Shown here in pieces: positions 17,173 to 25,993 of a DNA stretch of 64,000 nt. Each line of letters starts with the position of its first letter. Position 1 is the first letter of the stretch. Under the pieces are notes generated by a model. The model made no database searches. It was given only the letters and a program-made list of their open reading frames with translations, and had not been told where the DNA came from. The stretch is taken from NCBI RefSeq assembly GCF_018305005.1, contig NZ_JAGQEG010000006.1, positions 1 through 64,000 on the forward strand, given 5' to 3'. The DNA comes from Collimonas silvisoli (GTDB lineage: Bacteria; Pseudomonadota; Gammaproteobacteria; Burkholderiales; Burkholderiaceae_D). The translations under genes and the position numbers were made by a program.

Positions 17173-18195
17173 TCAAGGTTGCCGCTCAAGGGCCTTATGC
17201 ATCGCGTTCGCGATCAATTGGTGGGTACGCCGCGTCGGATGATATTCGTCCCAGAAATAGTAACTGTCCGGCTTGCTGCAGGCAGGGCGGAAGTTGCCGG
17301 TGGAACCTCCTGGCTGGCATGCATCCGTGAGATTGCGATAGCCGTTCTTTACAGCATTTTCCCGGATAACGGCGCTTGCCGCGAGGTAGTCGAAGTAATA
17401 GATCTGCATCCCAAGGCGATTCGCGCTTGAAGGCAATTCGGAGGCCAGGCGGCGATTGATGCGATCTTGGAAGGTCTTTGATTCATTGACAAAATTTACC
17501 GGGTTTTTCACCAGGCTCTGAAAATTCTGCCCGCGAGCCCACGGCAGCAGACTTAGATCCGGGACGCCAACCACCATCACGCGCCGCGCCCCCAGCTCTT
17601 TCAATGCCTGCAGGGCGGCGCCGATGTTGGCGACGCTTTGGTCTGCCAGCGCCTGCAGCGCCGATGTGGTCAGCGGCACCGTGCCGCTGTCGGCAACATT
17701 GCTATCCACGTAAAGAAATAAGTCGTTGGCTGAAATAAAGATCAGATAGAGCGCATCCGGATCGCCGGCTTTACCGCCCAGGGCTTTCTTGAAGCGTTCA
17801 ATCTGGCCGAGAACGCCTGTCTTGATGAATGGCGTCATCCAGGTGTAATAGTTGCCGGCGTCGCTTTTTGCACCGCCCACAGCATAATCGACCAAGGCAA
17901 TCTTCAAGCGCGCTGCGAGGTACTCCACGGCAGTCTTGCCGTTCGACCAATGGCCCTGCCAGTAATGCACCTGGTCCGGCGCTTCGACCTGGCTGAGCGC
18001 GGCATCCACGGCAACCGGGCCATTCGGTTGCAGCAGCGATCTGGACAGCGCTTGCGAACCATTGGCGTTGCCGGCGTCCGAATAGCTGTCGCCAAACGCA
18101 ACAATCCGGCTAAAAGGGCATGCCGACGCGGCGTTACCGCAAGCCATCAGCATGACGCCGACAATCACAACACATACCGACAGCATTCTGGACAT
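17173..18195 (-). CDS. secreted GDSL/SGNH-family hydrolase
   Basis: A 340-residue esterase/lipase-like protein. Export signal at residues 1-25 contains a possible lipobox (LMAC), so it may be a lipoprotein. Block I is FGDSYSDAGN (nucleophile Ser in GDSY), the block III Asn is in SANDLF, and the C-terminal catalytic pair lies in FWDEYHPTRRTH (D..H). It resembles thermolabile haemolysin and phospholipase/lecithinase homologues. ATG 18195 has GAGGAGAAACG directly upstream. It is 170 bp from the TorF-type gene in the same orientation, so both envelope proteins could be co-expressed. Natural substrate unknown. Confidence 0.88.
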   Translation of the reverse strand: MSRMLSVCVVIVGVMLMACGNAASACPFSRIVAFGDSYSDAGNANGSQALSRSLLQPNGPVAVDAALSQVEAPDQVHYWQGHWSNGKTAVEYLAARLKIALVDYAVGGAKSDAGNYYTWMTPFIKTGVLGQIERFKKALGGKAGDPDALYLIFISANDLFLYVDSNVADSGTVPLTTSALQALADQSVANIGAALQALKELGARRVMVVGVPDLSLLPWARGQNFQSLVKNPVNFVNESKTFQDRINRRLASELPSSANRLGMQIYYFDYLAASAVIRENAVKNGYRNLTDACQPGGSTGNFRPACSKPDSYYFWDEYHPTRRTHQLIANAMHKALERQP

Positions 18196-18657
18196 CGTTT
18201 CTCCTCGTTCTTTTTTTACCACCTGCCCAACATCCTGCCCTGAAGCGGCAACGGTCAATTAGCCGGATGCGACCGGAAACAAGGAGAAAGCGGCATCGCT
18301 ATCGTATCGCATACGGAATGTTCGGCTAAGACGGATTGATGCGGCAACGGACCACCTGCCGCTGTAGTTGTCGGCCTTGCCACGCTATTCCGGGCGTGAC
18401 GCAGGCGGACAATTGCATGTCGCAAAATACCCAAGTTGAGCCCGGCTTAGCGTGTAATTTCTAGGCTGTGCAGTGGTGCACCGTACCTTCTCAATCCGGC
18501 ATGAAAACATGGCGTCTTTTACGTTGACTTGATTCGCACCAGGTTGTTTCGGTCCGAAATGCCGACCTGAAAAGCGCAGCAGAAACTCAAGATCCTTAGC
18601 CGGGTCGAGGGATTTTATAAGACACATCATCTGAAAGTTTGGCGAGGAGCTGGGATC
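18196..18657. other. divergent intergenic region, GDSL hydrolase / DUF1329 operon
   Basis: 462 bp without a convincing gene. It must hold promoters for both directions. A direct repeat at 18397-18424 resembles the sites before the betaine genes. I see no clear -35/-10 pair and no terminator-like hairpin. Confidence 0.5.
18397..18424 (+). promoter_or_regulatory. candidate GlxA/AraC-type operator upstream of the DUF1329 operon
   Basis: TGACGC (18397-18402) and TGTCGC (18419-18424) lie in the same orientation, 22 bp apart. The second half-site context, GCATGTCGCAAAATA, closely resembles that before glyA (CAATGTCGCAAATTG). The 22-bp rather than 21-bp spacing and the shortness of the motif keep this tentative. 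Confidence 0.35.
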
Positions 18658-20040
18658 ATGAAAACAAAACATATTGTGAGGGCATTGGCGGCGCTGGGTC
18701 TGATTGCCGGAAATGCGTGGGCGGTGACAGCGGCGGATGTGACGCGGCTGGGCCAGGATCTGACTGCGGTCGGTGCTGAAAAGGCTGCCAACAAGGACAG
18801 TTCGATTCCGGAATTTTCGGGTACGCAAAGTCCGCTGCCGGGCTGGTCGTACGGCAAGCTGCGCGAAGATTACTGGAAACACAAGGCAGAAAAGCCGCTG
18901 TTTGTCATCGACGCCTCCAACGTCGATAAATATGCCGACAAACTGACGCCGGGCCAGATCCAGATGCTGAAGCAGGTCAAGGGCTACACCATGCCGGTCT
19001 ACACCAGCCACCGTGAATGCGGCTTGCCTGACGCCGTTGAAAAGAACACCAAGGACGGCGCGCTGAAAGCGTCGATCGCCAAGGACGGCTGGTCGCTGGA
19101 GAACGCCACCATGCCGGGCGTGCCTTTCCCGGTGCCGCAAAAGGGCATCGAAGTGATGTGGAACTGGCTCATGCGCTATCAGGGTGTCGCGGCAGAGTGG
19201 CCGGACGGCTATACCGTGGTATCGCCGCGCCCGGGAACCACCACCCCCATCGTCACGCGCTGGAATCAGTTGTCCTATTATCCGTGGGCCAAGAAAGGCC
19301 AGCATTCGCCACAGGATGCCAAAGGCTTGCAAAACGGCTTTTACTACCTGTACTCCGAACCTGCCGCGCTGGCCGGCCAGGGCACGGTCCAGCGTTATTA
19401 CTTCAACAAGGATACGGACACTTACTACTACTTCACCGGACAACGGCGGGTGCGCCGTCTGCCGAGCTATGCCTACGATGCGCCGCTGATCGGTTACGAG
19501 AATCAGTATCCGGCGGACATTTCCTTCGGCTTCTACGGCAACCCGGATCGCTTCGACTGGAAGATCGTCGGCAAGAAGGAAGTCTACGTACCGTATAACA
19601 ACTTTGCGATGCAGCGCTTCAATACCAAGATGGACGACGCGCTGGGACCGAATTTTGTCAAACCTGCACTACGCCGCTATGAGCTGCATCGGGTGTGGGA
19701 GATCGAAGGTACGGTGAAGGCCGGCGTGCGTCATTCGACGCCCAAGAAAACCTTGTATGTCGATGAGGACAGCTGGCTGGTCACCGTCGGCGACGATTAC
19801 GACGCCCAGGGAAAAATCTGGAAGGCCAAGGAAAACTACATCACCGCGCAATCCGAAATCGGCGCCTGCGTGCCGGTGGCTTCGGTCTACAACGATTTGA
19901 TCAGCGGCCGTTACGTGTTTGACGAAACCATTGTCGGCACCGGCAAGGATTTGAAATTTTATCCGCCCGAAGCCAGCGATCCGCGTTTGACCGATAACTT
20001 TTTCACCGGCGAGAACCTGGGCGCGATCAGCGACCGCTGA
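18658..20040 (+). CDS. DUF1329 periplasmic/outer-membrane-associated protein
   Basis: A 460-residue precursor with an N-terminal signal peptide (about 1-22, ending GNAWA). The body is typical DUF1329: many aromatic residues, RDYRRT-like tracts replaced by PRPGTTTP, QRRVRRLPSYAYDAPLIGYENQYP, and a C-terminal DEDSWLVTVGDDYDAQGKIWK segment. The fold is thought to be LolB/LppX-like, fitting a lipid or hydrophobic-ligand carrier; that is family inference. GAGGAGCTGGGATC precedes the ATG. It is the first gene of a four-gene set with DUF1302, an MMPL/RND pump and a YCF48 protein, a grouping common in Pseudomonas and Burkholderiales. Substrate unknown. Confidence 0.88.
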   Translation: MKTKHIVRALAALGLIAGNAWAVTAADVTRLGQDLTAVGAEKAANKDSSIPEFSGTQSPLPGWSYGKLREDYWKHKAEKPLFVIDASNVDKYADKLTPGQIQMLKQVKGYTMPVYTSHRECGLPDAVEKNTKDGALKASIAKDGWSLENATMPGVPFPVPQKGIEVMWNWLMRYQGVAAEWPDGYTVVSPRPGTTTPIVTRWNQLSYYPWAKKGQHSPQDAKGLQNGFYYLYSEPAALAGQGTVQRYYFNKDTDTYYYFTGQRRVRRLPSYAYDAPLIGYENQYPADISFGFYGNPDRFDWKIVGKKEVYVPYNNFAMQRFNTKMDDALGPNFVKPALRRYELHRVWEIEGTVKAGVRHSTPKKTLYVDEDSWLVTVGDDYDAQGKIWKAKENYITAQSEIGACVPVASVYNDLISGRYVFDETIVGTGKDLKFYPPEASDPRLTDNFFTGENLGAISDR

Positions 20041-20055
20041 GTCTGCATAGTCTGC

Positions 20056-20092
20056 AACGGCGGCGGCAGGGAGAGCAGTTGCCGCCGCCGTT
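20056..20092 (+). promoter_or_regulatory. intercistronic hairpin between DUF1329 and DUF1302 genes
   Basis: A 13-bp perfect, very GC-rich stem (20056-20068 with 20080-20092) encloses an 11-nt loop. No T-tract follows, so it is not a classic terminator. A stable 3' hairpin here could protect the DUF1329 message or lower expression of downstream genes. Confidence 0.6.
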
Positions 20093-20196
20093 CATGCAAA
20101 TCGGCTGGCGTTGCGGGCGGGGCGCAACACCGGCCTGGCCGATACCTTTGAAGAGATCGGTCCGTCTGATTTTTTTTGAATTTGGGGATAGAAGAC

Positions 20197-22017
20197 ATGA
20201 AGAAATCAATGACTCGATTGGTTGGTGCGACCGTGTGCGGAGCTCTGGCTTACGGACATGCGCAAGCCTATACCTTCGATACCGGAGTTGGCGACATGCA
20301 GGCGGCGTGGGTCTCGAACATTACGGGCGGACTTGGCGTGCGCACCAAGAACCCGAGTTGCAGCCTGACAGGGGATCCTAACGCACACGGCTGCGGCAGC
20401 GCGGCGAACACCGGCGTCTGGGCCAACGGCGACGACGGCAATCTGAATTACCGCAAAGGACAGGCGTTCACCGGCTACACCAGCTTCACCAGCGAACTGC
20501 TGCTGACGATGCCGAAAGAGGGTTACAAGTTCCTGGTGCGCGGCACCGGCATGTACGATTTTGCCGCCAACAGCACGGAGCGCACGCCGCTGGCGTCGGA
20601 CGTCAAGAGCCAGGCTGTGCAGAGTATTCAACTGCTCGATTTCTGGGGACAGAAAGACTTTAATATCGGCGAGCAGCGCGCCCATGTGCGCCTGGGTAAC
20701 CAGGTGATCAACTGGGGCGAGAGTTATTTCGCCGCAGGCGGGATCAACGCCACCAATTCGGTCGATATCCAGAAATTGCTGATCCCCGGCACCCAGCTCA
20801 AACAGGCCTTGCTGCCGGCGCCGATGCTCAGCTTTGCCAGCAGCCTGCCGTCCGGCTTGTCGACCGAGGCTTATTATCAATTCCAATGGAACGGCAACAA
20901 ATACCCGCCGGTCGGCACTTACTGGTCGGCTTCCGATGTCTTCGGGCGCGGCGCCGGACCGGCGTCGTTCAATTCGCAGAACTTCAACGTCGCCGGCATC
21001 GATGCCGGCACCATCGCCGGATCGAATAGCAAGAACAGCCAGATCCTGAACGGCGTCAACCAGAATCTGCTGAATGGCGTCTATGCCGGCGCACCGTTCA
21101 ACGCCACCGGCGCCCAGTACAACACGGTATTGCCGGGCAATAAGCCGCAGTTCGGGCTGAAGCTCGGCTATAAACCTGACGGCGCCGACATCAATTTCGG
21201 CTTCTACTATGAGAACTACACCGACAAGGCGCCGGTGCTTTCTTATCTGGCCGACGGTTCGTCGCAATGGTCCTATCTGCAGAATCGCAGCCTGCTCGGC
21301 GTCAGCACCAATTTTGCGCTGGGCGAATGGGCCATCGGTTCCGAGTTGTCGTACCGGCCGCACGATGCGGTGGCGATGTCGGGATGCTACCTGGCAGGCG
21401 GCCCGGCCGACGCCAACACCAACCTGCTGAGCGGAGCCAACTGCCGCGCCTGGAAGGATATGAAGAAGGTGCAGTTCGACATCAATGCGCAGTTGAACAT
21501 GACCAAGACCACCCAGCCTCTGCTGAAGCTGATCAACGCCGACCTGGCGGTGTTCACGGCGGAACTGACGATGATCAAATATCCCGGCGTCAACGCCAGC
21601 ACCAAATACACCAGCACCGTGAACGGACAACAGGTGTACCAAATGGCCGATGCCGCATACGGCACCTGGTTGAACAACAACTCCGGGCTCGGCTATCCGA
21701 TTGCCGCCGGGCAGGGCAGCTCGACCTCGCTCGGCGCCACCATCGACTTCAACTGGACCTACGACGGCACCTTGATTCCGGGCTGGCAGGTAACGCCCGG
21801 CATCACCTTCTATGACGCGGTCAAGGGCTACACGCCGACTTTCTCCGCCAACTACGAGGCAGGCGCCAAATCGGTCAATTTCTACCTGCTGTTCAACCAG
21901 AATCCGCAGGTGTGGCAGGCGGGGATCAACTTCACCGCGTTTTACGGCGGCAATGCAGTGTCTCAGCCATACTCCGACCGCAATTTCATCGGCGCATTCT
22001 TGACACGTAATTTTTAA
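20197..22017 (+). CDS. DUF1302 outer-membrane protein
   Basis: A 606-residue precursor with signal peptide 1-24 (ending AYGHAQA), then a long beta-rich body and a C-terminal strand ending in Phe (NFIGAFLTRNF), consistent with a BAM-assembled beta-barrel. The start YTFDTGVGDMQAAWVSNITGGLGVRT and the internal RLGNQVINWGESYFAAGGINATN block are characteristic of DUF1302. ATG 20197 follows GGGGATAGAAGAC; the upstream in-frame TTG at 20176 is less likely. It probably forms the outer-membrane part of the system with DUF1329 and the RND pump. No substrate is indicated by the sequence. Confidence 0.9.
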   Translation: MKKSMTRLVGATVCGALAYGHAQAYTFDTGVGDMQAAWVSNITGGLGVRTKNPSCSLTGDPNAHGCGSAANTGVWANGDDGNLNYRKGQAFTGYTSFTSELLLTMPKEGYKFLVRGTGMYDFAANSTERTPLASDVKSQAVQSIQLLDFWGQKDFNIGEQRAHVRLGNQVINWGESYFAAGGINATNSVDIQKLLIPGTQLKQALLPAPMLSFASSLPSGLSTEAYYQFQWNGNKYPPVGTYWSASDVFGRGAGPASFNSQNFNVAGIDAGTIAGSNSKNSQILNGVNQNLLNGVYAGAPFNATGAQYNTVLPGNKPQFGLKLGYKPDGADINFGFYYENYTDKAPVLSYLADGSSQWSYLQNRSLLGVSTNFALGEWAIGSELSYRPHDAVAMSGCYLAGGPADANTNLLSGANCRAWKDMKKVQFDINAQLNMTKTTQPLLKLINADLAVFTAELTMIKYPGVNASTKYTSTVNGQQVYQMADAAYGTWLNNNSGLGYPIAAGQGSSTSLGATIDFNWTYDGTLIPGWQVTPGITFYDAVKGYTPTFSANYEAGAKSVNFYLLFNQNPQVWQAGINFTAFYGGNAVSQPYSDRNFIGAFLTRNF

Positions 22018-22024
22018 CTCTGCG

Positions 22025-22064
22025 CGCTGGCCTGGTGTGGTGTAGCCCGGTAATCCGGCCAGCG
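22025..22064 (+). promoter_or_regulatory. intercistronic inverted repeat before the RND gene
   Basis: CGCTGGCC (22025-22032) pairs perfectly with GGCCAGCG (22057-22064) across a 24-nt loop, and the flanking CTGC/GCAG may extend it. There is no T-tract. It lies 8 bp after the DUF1302 stop. Like the previous hairpin it may tune expression within the operon. Confidence 0.4.
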
Positions 22065-22109
22065 TGTGCAGAAGCGTGAGCAATGTTACATAGAGAACGA
22101 GGAACGCAC

Positions 22110-24470
22110 GTGTTAAACAGAACCATTCAAAGCCTGGAACATTGGCTCTTCTCCCGCCGCATGCTGGTGCTGGGCGCACTTGGCGCGCTCACTGCGGTGA
22201 TGGCGTTTTTTGCATTGCAGTTGCGGATGGACGCCGGTTTCGAGAAACAGATCCCGATCGGTCACGAATATGTGCAGACCTTCCAGCAATATCGCGCCGA
22301 TCTGTTCGGCGCCAACCGGCTGACCGTCGTGGTCAAGGCCAGGCACGGCACGATCTGGACCAAGGAAGGGCTGGCCCGGCTCTATAACGTGACGCAGGCG
22401 GCGGCTTATCTGCCCAACGTCGACCGCCTCGGCGTGCAGTCCTTGTGGACCCCGAACAGCTTCATCAACGAGATTACCGAAGAAGGATTCCGCTCGCAGC
22501 CGATCATCCCGGGCACAGTCACGCCCGATAGCCTGAACCCGGAGGATATCGCCCGCATCAAGCAGTCGACCGCGGAAGGCGGCTTCGTCGGCTCGCTGGT
22601 GTCGCGCGACCAGAGCAGCGCCATGATCACGGCTGAAATAGGCGAGACCGGCGCCGACGGCAAGAAGATCGATTACATCCAGTACAACCAGCTGCTCGAA
22701 GAAAAACTGCGCAAGCCGTATGAAGACGCCGGCTTCGAGATCCAGATCATCGGCTTCGCCAAGCAGATCGGCGACATCGCCGACGGCGCCAAAGCGGTGC
22801 TGGTGTTCTGCGCCATCGCCTTGCTGCTGACGGCGCTTTCGGTGTACTGGTACTGCCACTCGCTGCGCTTCACGGTGTTGCCGATAGTCTGTTCGCTGAC
22901 CTCGCTGGTATGGCAGTTCGGCACGCTGCGCCTGTTGGGTTTCGGTCTTGACCCGCTCGGCGTGCTGGTGCCGTTCCTGGTGTTTGCCATCGGCGTTTCG
23001 CACGGCGTGCAGCAGATTAATTTCATCACCCGCGAACTGGCGCACGGCAAGTCGTCGATGGATGCGACGCGGCATAGTTTTACCGGGCTGCTGATACCCG
23101 GCACGCTGGCGCTGGTGACGGCTTTCGTCTCGTTCATCACGCTATTGCTGATCCCGATTCCGATGATTCGCGAACTGGCGATCACCGCCTCGCTCGGAGT
23201 CGGCTACAAGATCATCACCAATCTGGTGATGCTGCCGGTGGCCGCGTCCTGTTTCAACTTCACCAAGGCCTACGCCGACAAGGCCATGCTCAAGCGCGAA
23301 CAACGTGCGCGCTGGCTGCGCACCCTGGCGCGGGTGGCCGAGCCGCGCAACGCGGTGATCACGCTGCTGCTGGTGAGCGGCGTATTCGCCACCGCAGTAT
23401 GGCAAAGCCGCGACCGCGTGGTAGGCACCTTGCAGCCCGGGGCGCCGGAATTGCGGCCGGAAGCGCGCTTTAACCGCGACGCCGAATCCATCGCCAACAG
23501 TTTCGACGTCGGCCTCGACTGGTTGTCGGTGGTGATCCAGGCGCCGCCGGAATCCTGCGAAAGTCCAGCGGTCGGCGTGTTCGACGACAACCTCGCCTAT
23601 TCACTGAAAAACCTGCCGGGCATCGTCTCCATCAGTTCGTATGCAGACAACCTGCGCAGCTACAACCAGGGTTACAACGAAGGCAATCCGAAGATGAACG
23701 TGGTGCCTATCGATACCGGCAACTATGCCGGCCTGTCGACCGAGATCGGGCGGGTGCGCGGTTACCTCAACAAGGATTGCAGCATGACCGCGGTGCATCT
23801 GTACTTGTCGGACCACAAGGCGACCACCATCAACCGCGTCATCAATGCGGTCAAAGTGTTCCGCGACAAGCACCCGACGCCGGGCATCACGATCAGGCTG
23901 GCTGCGGGCAACGCCGGCGTGCTGGCCGCGATCAACGACGAGGTGGAAAAAAGCGAGCTGCCGATGATGCTCTATGTTTACGCCGCGATCATGCTGCTGG
24001 TGTTTGTTGTATACCGGGATTTTCGCGCGGTGCTGGCCTGCTGCCTGCCGCTGACGGTCGGCACCTTCATCGGTTACTGGTTCATGAAAGAGTTCGAGAT
24101 CGGACTGACCGTGGCGACCTTGCCGGTGATGGTGCTGGCGGTGGGGATCGGCGTCGATTACGCCTTCTACATCTACAACCGCCTGCAAGGCCATCTGGCG
24201 GCCGGCCAGCCGATCGTCAAGGCGATCGAGCAATCGATTCTCGAAGTCGGCATGGCCACCATTTTCACCGCGATCACGCTGGCTGTCGGGGTGGCCACCT
24301 GGAGTTTCTCGGCGCTCAAGTTCCAGGCCGACATGGGCAAGCTGCTGGCCTTCATGTTCATCGTGAACCTGGTCATGGCGATGACCGCCTTGCCGGCGCT
24401 GGCAGTGGTGCTGGAACGGATTTTCCCACGCCGTAAAGCGGTGCGTGCACCGGGCGTGTTCAGCCATTAG
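22110..24470 (+). CDS. RND-superfamily (MMPL-type) exporter
   Basis: A 786-residue inner-membrane protein with the two-fold RND layout: TM1 (about residues 20-38), a large periplasmic loop, a five-helix bundle (about 230-400), a second periplasmic loop, then a second bundle (about 620-775). VGIGVDYAFYIYNRLQGH near residue 680 and FAIGVSHGVQQINF near 300 are the paired TM4-type motifs of MMPL/HpnN proteins. GTG 22110 has GAGGA at proper spacing; ATG 22083 would add nine residues without a ribosome site. Such proteins move lipids or hydrophobic molecules using the proton gradient. With DUF1329, DUF1302 and YCF48 it probably forms a trans-envelope route. Confidence 0.9.
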   Translation: MLNRTIQSLEHWLFSRRMLVLGALGALTAVMAFFALQLRMDAGFEKQIPIGHEYVQTFQQYRADLFGANRLTVVVKARHGTIWTKEGLARLYNVTQAAAYLPNVDRLGVQSLWTPNSFINEITEEGFRSQPIIPGTVTPDSLNPEDIARIKQSTAEGGFVGSLVSRDQSSAMITAEIGETGADGKKIDYIQYNQLLEEKLRKPYEDAGFEIQIIGFAKQIGDIADGAKAVLVFCAIALLLTALSVYWYCHSLRFTVLPIVCSLTSLVWQFGTLRLLGFGLDPLGVLVPFLVFAIGVSHGVQQINFITRELAHGKSSMDATRHSFTGLLIPGTLALVTAFVSFITLLLIPIPMIRELAITASLGVGYKIITNLVMLPVAASCFNFTKAYADKAMLKREQRARWLRTLARVAEPRNAVITLLLVSGVFATAVWQSRDRVVGTLQPGAPELRPEARFNRDAESIANSFDVGLDWLSVVIQAPPESCESPAVGVFDDNLAYSLKNLPGIVSISSYADNLRSYNQGYNEGNPKMNVVPIDTGNYAGLSTEIGRVRGYLNKDCSMTAVHLYLSDHKATTINRVINAVKVFRDKHPTPGITIRLAAGNAGVLAAINDEVEKSELPMMLYVYAAIMLLVFVVYRDFRAVLACCLPLTVGTFIGYWFMKEFEIGLTVATLPVMVLAVGIGVDYAFYIYNRLQGHLAAGQPIVKAIEQSILEVGMATIFTAITLAVGVATWSFSALKFQADMGKLLAFMFIVNLVMAMTALPALAVVLERIFPRRKAVRAPGVFSH

Positions 24471-24480
24471 GATGCTAAAA

Positions 24481-25488
24481 ATGAAAAAGATCAACGCAAA
24501 GATCAATACAGGCATAAGACGCAGCGCGATGCTCGGCCTGCTGGCCCTTGGCTGCATCGCGCAGGCGGCCGATCAGGCGCCTGCGGCGACTATCAAGCCG
24601 CAATTGCAGATCCTGCCGGCCGAGCATTTCAGCGCCGCCGCCAGCACCCAGATTCTGGCGGCGACGCGGGCCGGGAAGCGCATCGTGACGGTGGGGGATC
24701 ATGGCGTCGTATTGCTCTCGGATGACGATGGAAAAACCTTCCGGCAAGCAAAGACGGTGCCGGTCAGTTCAACCTTGACCGGGGTCTCGTTTGCCGACGC
24801 CAGCACCGGCTGGGCGGTCGGCCATTGGGGGGTGATCCTGAAAACCGGCGACGGCGGCGAATCATGGCAGCTGCAGCGCAGCGACAACAAAGTCGACCAG
24901 CCGCTGTTCTCGCTGTACTTCAAGAATCCGCAAGAAGGCTGGGCGGTGGGTTTGTGGTCGTTAATGCTGCACACTACCGACGGCGGCGCGAGCTGGTCTA
25001 GCGTCAGCCTGCCGACGCCGCCGGGCGCAAAAAAGGCCGATCGTAATTTATATGCGGTCTTCGCCGACGCCAAAGGCGCCTTGTTCGTCGCTTGCGAACA
25101 AGGCCGGGTAATCCGCTCGACCGATGGCGGCAGCAGCTGGACCTATATCGAAACCGGGTATGCCGGCTCGTTCTGGAGCGGGGTCGCGTTGCAGGATGGC
25201 GCCTTGCTGGTGGGCGGACTGCGCGGGACGATTTATCGCAGTGCCGACGGCGGCGACAGCTGGCAGGCGGCCAAGACGTCTTTCAAAAGCTCGGTCACGG
25301 CTATGGTTCAGCAGCCGGACAAGTCGGTGCTCGCGGTCGGTCTCGACGGTGTGACCTTGCTCAGTGTCGACAACGGCGTCAGCTTCACCGGCAAGCAGCG
25401 CGCCGATCGCGCCGCACTGACGGCGGTGGTCGATACGCAGGCGGGTGCGCCTATGCTTTTCTCAAGCAACGGGCCGCTTGCTCAATAA
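24481..25488 (+). CDS. YCF48-like periplasmic beta-propeller protein
   Basis: 335 residues. The signal peptide covers about 1-32 (ending IAQAA). At least four Asp-box/BNR-like repeats follow (DDDGKTFR, GDGGESWQ, TDGGASWS, TDGGSSWT, ADGGDSWQ), spaced 40-45 residues as in a seven-bladed propeller. The family is named from the photosystem II assembly factor YCF48, but in non-phototrophs it is found with DUF1302/DUF1329/RND genes and may act as an assembly or docking factor. ATG 24481 follows AGGATGCTAAAA. The gene starts 10 bp after the RND stop, so it is in the same operon. Confidence 0.87.
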   Translation: MKKINAKINTGIRRSAMLGLLALGCIAQAADQAPAATIKPQLQILPAEHFSAAASTQILAATRAGKRIVTVGDHGVVLLSDDDGKTFRQAKTVPVSSTLTGVSFADASTGWAVGHWGVILKTGDGGESWQLQRSDNKVDQPLFSLYFKNPQEGWAVGLWSLMLHTTDGGASWSSVSLPTPPGAKKADRNLYAVFADAKGALFVACEQGRVIRSTDGGSSWTYIETGYAGSFWSGVALQDGALLVGGLRGTIYRSADGGDSWQAAKTSFKSSVTAMVQQPDKSVLAVGLDGVTLLSVDNGVSFTGKQRADRAALTAVVDTQAGAPMLFSSNGPLAQ

Positions 25489-25608
25489 TAATTGCCTTGC
25501 CGCCCAACGGCGGCGGCATGCAATTACGACATCGGATTTTTCCTGCATTACCCCAATCACCGCGACTTGCCCTGCGGCAGCTATCGCTTTGCCGGTTTTG
25601 AATTCCTG

Positions 25609-25635
25609 GCGACGCAAATCGACTGTATTGCGACA
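25609..25635 (-). promoter_or_regulatory. candidate GlxA/AraC-type operator (minus orientation)
   Basis: Read on the minus strand, TGTCGC (25635-25630) is followed exactly 21 bp later by CGTCGC (25614-25609). The first half-site, ATGTCGCAATA, matches the sites before glyA and DUF1329. It lies 74 bp upstream of the next candidate site, so a looping or cooperative pair is conceivable. Confidence 0.4.
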
Positions 25636-25685
25636 TTCCCATAATCTGCCGGGCTGCTTGCGCCAATGCCAGCGGGGAACAGTCA

Positions 25686-25701
25686 TGGCACGACAAGTGC
25701 T
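25686..25701 (+). promoter_or_regulatory. sigma-54-like promoter sequence
   Basis: TGGCACG, four bases, then GTGCT matches the -24/-12 consensus TGGCACG-N4-TTGCW at all but one fixed position, with GG and GC correctly spaced. It points toward cbcV, 293 bp downstream. Single matches occur by chance, and the overlap with the repeat at 25703-25729 is unusual for an activator-dependent promoter. Confidence 0.35.
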
Positions 25702-25702
25702 T

Positions 25703-25729
25703 CGTCGTTTTTAACTAAGTGCTTGTCGT
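25703..25729 (+). promoter_or_regulatory. candidate GlxA/AraC-type operator upstream of cbcV
   Basis: CGTCGT (25703-25708) and TGTCGT (25724-25729) lie 21 bp apart, inside a longer direct repeat AAGTGCTT(C)GTCGT starting at 25695 and 25717. The extended identity makes this one of the stronger candidates. The half-site CTTGTCG recurs before the serine dehydratase gene (32013-32019 and 32034-32039). Confidence 0.5.
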
Positions 25730-25993
25730 AAATCGTCATCCGGCAAAAAACCTTTATCGCGACTATATAAGCAACTTAGGACAATGATTTCCCGTGAATT
25801 TTCCGCGATCGTGCTGCGTTGCATCGCGCCCGCTGCTTGTGTTCTCCGCTGTACTGCACATACACTCTGCAGCGGTGTCTATCAAACAAGCGGGCCATGC
25901 CATTTACTTAAGACCCGCACGCTAGCGATATGTTGCAGCACGGAACGACCCGCGTGTTGCGATAACGTCGAATGCTAAATCAGGAGACAGGTA

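Larger units (their letters stand above)
25489..25993. other. intergenic region upstream of the betaine ABC transporter
   Basis: 505 bp with no believable gene. It carries two direct-repeat operator candidates on opposite strands (25609-25635 and 25703-25729) and a sigma-54-like sequence (25686-25701). The remainder, 25730-25980, has lower GC and no further feature I can name. Confidence 0.5.

Noticed and set aside
20206-22179. 657-codon minus-strand frame opposite the DUF1302 gene
   Set aside because: Same shadow effect; the plus strand encodes a complete signal-peptide beta-barrel protein with a proper ribosome site.
25489-25993. Small genes in the gap before cbcV (frames of 60-90 codons)
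   Set aside because: None has a ribosome site, recognisable composition or a family; the region carries operator-like repeats instead.
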